Shown: positions 61,451 through 64,000 of the stretch, in pieces
How the letters are laid out: each line of letters starts with the position of its first letter
Position numbering within the stretch: position 1 is the first letter of the stretch
From: Saururus chinensis
Lineage: Eukaryota > Streptophyta > Magnoliopsida > Piperales > Saururaceae
Direction of reading: 5' to 3'
DNA length: 64,000 bases
Assembly (NCBI GenBank): GCA_035235625.1
Contig: CP141141.1
Coordinates: forward strand, 6,190,968 to 6,254,967
Translations under genes and position numbers: made by a program
The notes under the pieces: model-generated
The model's input: only the letters and a program-made list of their open reading frames with translations
Told to the model about the DNA's origin: nothing
The model's database searches: none

Positions 61451-62095
61451 AAAACCTCGGCGGAAATTCGCCCAAGCATGAAATTTTGTGCAGGGCGGGA
61501 AATTTCGCGCTCAGGCGATTTTCCGTCCATGCCTTTATATTCCTTCACCTCCGGCAGTCGTCCAAGAACCCGAGCATCCTCTTTCCTCTCCTCCCCCACT
61601 TCCATTATCTTCGTTTCGCTTCATTCCTTTTCCCTCACTGGCGTGGATAGGAAAGGCGGCGTCTTTGGGTCCGAGAATGACGATCTGTCCAGCGAAAACC
61701 TTCTGTCACCACCATTTTATTTTCCACCCATCCTTCAGCCATTGGTTGTTGTATCCTTGCCATCAGGCGGAGATTTTTCTGAAGGCTGGGAGCGGCAGGC
61801 TTTGGTGGACAAAGGAAGGTTTTCTGCGGGTCGTTGCTAACCCGCCACCCCCTCCCCTCGCCGCACCCCCTGCCTCGTGCCCGCCGTCCCGCCCCGCTCC
61901 GGTGCACAGGGCCCCGAGCCCCACGCCCCGCCCCGGTGCGCAGGGTCTTGAGCCCACACCGCGCCTTGTGCAGGTTACTGCTGACGTGAGTGCGGGTCAC
62001 TGTGGACTAGCGACTTGGGTCATTGCTGACCTATGGCTCAGGTCACCGTGGGTTAACAGTGACCCCTTCCAAACCGGGAACTGACCCAGTTTGGT
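61451..62095. other. GC-rich unique segment inside the CACTA element
   Basis: Composition changes sharply to GC-rich. It contains a palindromic GGCGGGAAATTTCGCGC (61494-61510), a TATA-like 'tttatatt' at about 61534, and CCCGCC/GCCCCG-rich text at 61850-61960. Frames on both strands are open for 60-200 codons but match nothing I recognise. It may be the element's own promoter and leader or a captured host 5' region. Confidence 0.5.
61494..61510. promoter_or_regulatory. Paired E2F-type sites
   Basis: GGCGGGAAATTTCGCGC contains TTTCCCGCC on one strand and TTTCGCGC on the other, both fitting the plant E2F consensus TTTSSCGS. It lies about 25 bp upstream of a TATA-like sequence. Confidence 0.45.
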
Positions 62096-62099
62096 AAAT

Positions 62100-62600
62100 T
62101 TTTTTATTTAATTATTTTAGTGACACGTTGCTAATAGAGTTTTTCAATTTTTTATTTTTTTAATGCTTTTAATGACGCATTTCTCAAACGTTGCTAATTG
62201 TGATAAATTATTTTATATTTATAAATATATTTTTTAAAATAATTAAACACATTAGTGACGCTTACATAAGCGCTACTAATACAAAATTTTAATTTATTTA
62301 AAAAAATATTTTTTAAAAAATTTTAAAAAATATATTTTAATAATTTTTTTATTAAACGTCGCTAATACTATATTATTAGCAATGCTTAATAAAAAGCATC
62401 ACTAATTGTATACTAATAGCGATGTTTGATATATGTCGCTAATACATACTTTTTGAGATGCTTTTTAGTATGTGTTGCTAATATACAATAGCGATGGCAG
62501 TTTTATTGACACATTTAGCCATGGTTTTTATACGTCGCTAATAATTATTAGCGATATTTACAGTATTATTAGCGACGCTTAAATGCGTCGCTAATAGTCA
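62100..62600. repeat. CACTA right subterminal repeat array
   Basis: Repeated 'cgtcgctaata' and 'attagcgatg' units in both orientations, densest from 62350 to 62600, mirroring the left end. Confidence 0.8.
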
Positions 62601-62614
62601 ATTTTGTTGTAGTG

Positions 62615-63225
62615 GGTGTTCTTGTTGTTGGGATTCCTTAGTGTAATAACCTAGATTTTTTTGTGGTTTTTATTTGCTTCTTGGGAAATTTGTTTTTTTT
62701 TGTTTTAATCTTCTGTATTACTTTTCTCGATAATTATGTGTTCGGTGTCGTGCGTAGCCTCAGTCGTAGGTGGGAAAGGTTTTGTACATTTTCAAGGGTT
62801 TAAACACGTAAGTTAAGGTTTCATAGTTTAAATTAAAAACTCGGTCCTTAAGATGGGGATCTCAGGTAAAAAGGGGTTGTTTTGGTAAAGGTGTGATCTT
62901 AAGGGGGAGTCCATCTTGCGGGAGTTCCCGCATGAGGAAAAGAAGTTTAGATGCGTGATGTTGAGGTGCACACGTGAAAAAAAAGAAAAGAAAAAGGGAA
63001 AGGTGGTTTTAAAACGAAATGCAATTGCATTTTTCACCGGCAAGAGAGGCACTCTACCTCTATTTCACTTTAAGCACCACCGCCACCCTTCCCCCTTCGC
63101 TGGAGTCAGGCTGCCCAGTCACTGTGAGACAGGCTGTGCCGCCTTTCGCCATCATCGAACCTCCTCCCCTGCAAAATTTTTCGTCAGCCAAATTGTGGAG
63201 AATCTCATTGTTTTGGGCCGAAACT
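62615..63225. other. Spacer right of the CACTA element
   Basis: 'tgtaataacctag' at about 62642 resembles an LTR start, but no partner end could be fixed. Frames at 62916-63245 are not recognised. Confidence 0.3.
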
Positions 63226-64000
63226 GTCATGACCCGGCTTTTTAAAAGTATGTTTAAATAGCACGAATGATAAGTAGCGATAAATTTTTTCCTTCAATAC
63301 AAAACAAAATAATTCGATTAAATATCTAGGCCATGATAACTAGAGTTCACAAATACGGATATCAAATCATATGATATTTACACATCTCAAAATTTCAACA
63401 ATAGCTCATCCATCTAAGTACAAGTCTGTCACCCATCTAAAAATAAATAACAAGTTGACTCTCTCGCTAAAGGTACACTAAAGTACTAGAGTGCAGAAAC
63501 ACGAAATCTTCTTCTTGTGCTCGCCTTTCTTGCTCTCACTTGTCATCGCTTGGAGAATCTGCACCCAACCAAACGAAGCAACCGCAACAACAACAATGGA
63601 ATCTCTCCGCCTTTATGAGAAGAGCTTCTAAAGGACAAAATGTTTTATTAATATTTTTTGGATCGGGCCAACATCACCCGATGTTAGTTGCCTACGTACT
63701 CATCAGACAACATCTCTAATATTTCCAACAAGATCGAATCTAGATGTAGTTCTGCCTAGAAACTACTTTATCCTACAAAGCATAGCATCACACATGCAAT
63801 GCTTAGGTATTTTTAACCAACCTACATTTTAGTAAGTCCTTTAATCGTTCCACTTGTCTAATTAACAAGCAATATCAAACAATGTTATTAATTATCTCAC
63901 ATCCCTTGTTCGATGATTAAAAATATTAAATCTGTAACTTAGAGATAACTCGCCCCTCGAGAAACCTCCAAACATAGTACTCCAACCTTGGAGTAGACTG
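63226..64000 (-). mobile_element. Partial LTR, related to and inverted relative to the solo LTR at 55493-57486
   Basis: Begins TGTCATGACCCGGC on the plus strand. At 63660-63760 it carries 'ggatcgggccaac' and 'gcctacgtac', which match the complement of the solo LTR at about 57170-57260 ('gtacataggcaacc', 'ggcccgatcc'). The surrounding 100 bp align in the same order. It runs past the window edge. Confidence 0.65.

Larger units (their letters stand above)
53752..62614. mobile_element. Large non-autonomous CACTA (En/Spm) element, 8.9 kb with nested insertions
   Basis: The left end is TACTACAAGAAAATG (53752). The complement of the right end is CACTACAACAAAATTG (62614). The first 30 bases match at 24 positions, including ATTAGCGA at the same offset. 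Subterminal repeats of the type ATTAGCGACGTATA / TATACGTCGCTAAT, in both orientations, are spread throughout, as in CACTA elements. The middle is a series of purine tracts separated by AT linkers and these palindromes. No transposase is seen. The 3-bp flanks differ (GTA left, GGT right), so no target duplication is claimed. A solo LTR and a TIR element are nested inside. Confidence 0.78.

Noticed and set aside
53752..62614. Possibility that the regularly spaced GCGACG palindromes are a CRISPR array or a satellite centromere
   Set aside because: Host is a plant, the spacers are repeats themselves, and CACTA ends bracket the array.
53749..62617. 3-bp target duplication for the CACTA element
   Set aside because: Flanks read GTA and GGT; no match, so not claimed.

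Overview
The window is nuclear DNA of a flowering plant. It holds four protein-coding genes in GT-AG-spliced exons, set in a large excess of AT-rich repeats: LTR retrotransposons, a LINE remnant, Stowaway-like MITEs and a CACTA element. The first exons of two genes (the DUF1990 and CCDC124-like genes) are very GC-rich, which is commoner in monocots and some early-diverging angiosperms than in eudicots. I do not assign a species.

Genes. (1) 8611-18304, + strand: peroxisomal enoyl-CoA hydratase 2 (ECH2), 11 exons including a 23-nt micro-exon, 309 aa, open throughout. (2) 22446-25828, + strand: a DUF1990/UPF0548 protein, 4 exons, 214 aa. (3) 36252-27381, - strand: a CCDC124/Lso2-like ribosome-associated coiled-coil protein, probably 3 exons, 231 aa; its last exon codes only Val-Ala-Glu-stop and lies behind a 5.4-kb intron full of transposons. 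(4) 52513-44517, - strand: prolyl oligopeptidase (S9A family), 12 exons, 733 aa, with the full Ser/Asp/His triad. ECH2 and the DUF1990 gene point right. The CCDC124-like and POP genes point left, so genes 2 and 3 are convergent. From memory, ECH2 and POP are immediate neighbours in Arabidopsis (At1g76150/At1g76140), so the pair may be an old linkage that has been spread apart here. No shared pathway links the four genes.

Layout. 1-8610: degenerate Copia and Gypsy remains, a Gypsy-type LTR and a long (TA)n tract. 8611-18304: ECH2, with an antisense Copia fragment in intron 9. 18894-22035: a dead Gypsy element (LTR, gag, PR, RT). 22446-25828: the DUF1990 gene with several MITEs in intron 3. 27381-36252: the CCDC124-like gene; intron 2 carries a complete non-autonomous LTR element with a perfect target duplication, a solo LTR of the same family with its own perfect duplication, a LINE 3' remnant and an old segmental duplication. 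36300-44500: repeats, including a TIR element (TAA duplication) that has itself been entered by a short LTR element. 44517-52513: POP, with a duplicated MITE block and a U2 snRNA-like fragment in its introns. 53752-62614: a large non-autonomous CACTA element made of repeated modules of purine tract, AT linker and GCGACG palindromes; it is interrupted by a solo LTR and by a second copy of the TIR element. 62615-64000: spacer, then the start of another LTR related to, and inverted relative to, that solo LTR.

The most unusual structure is the modular CACTA element at 53752-62614. The gene models come from reading splice sites and matching remembered protein families; no database search was run.
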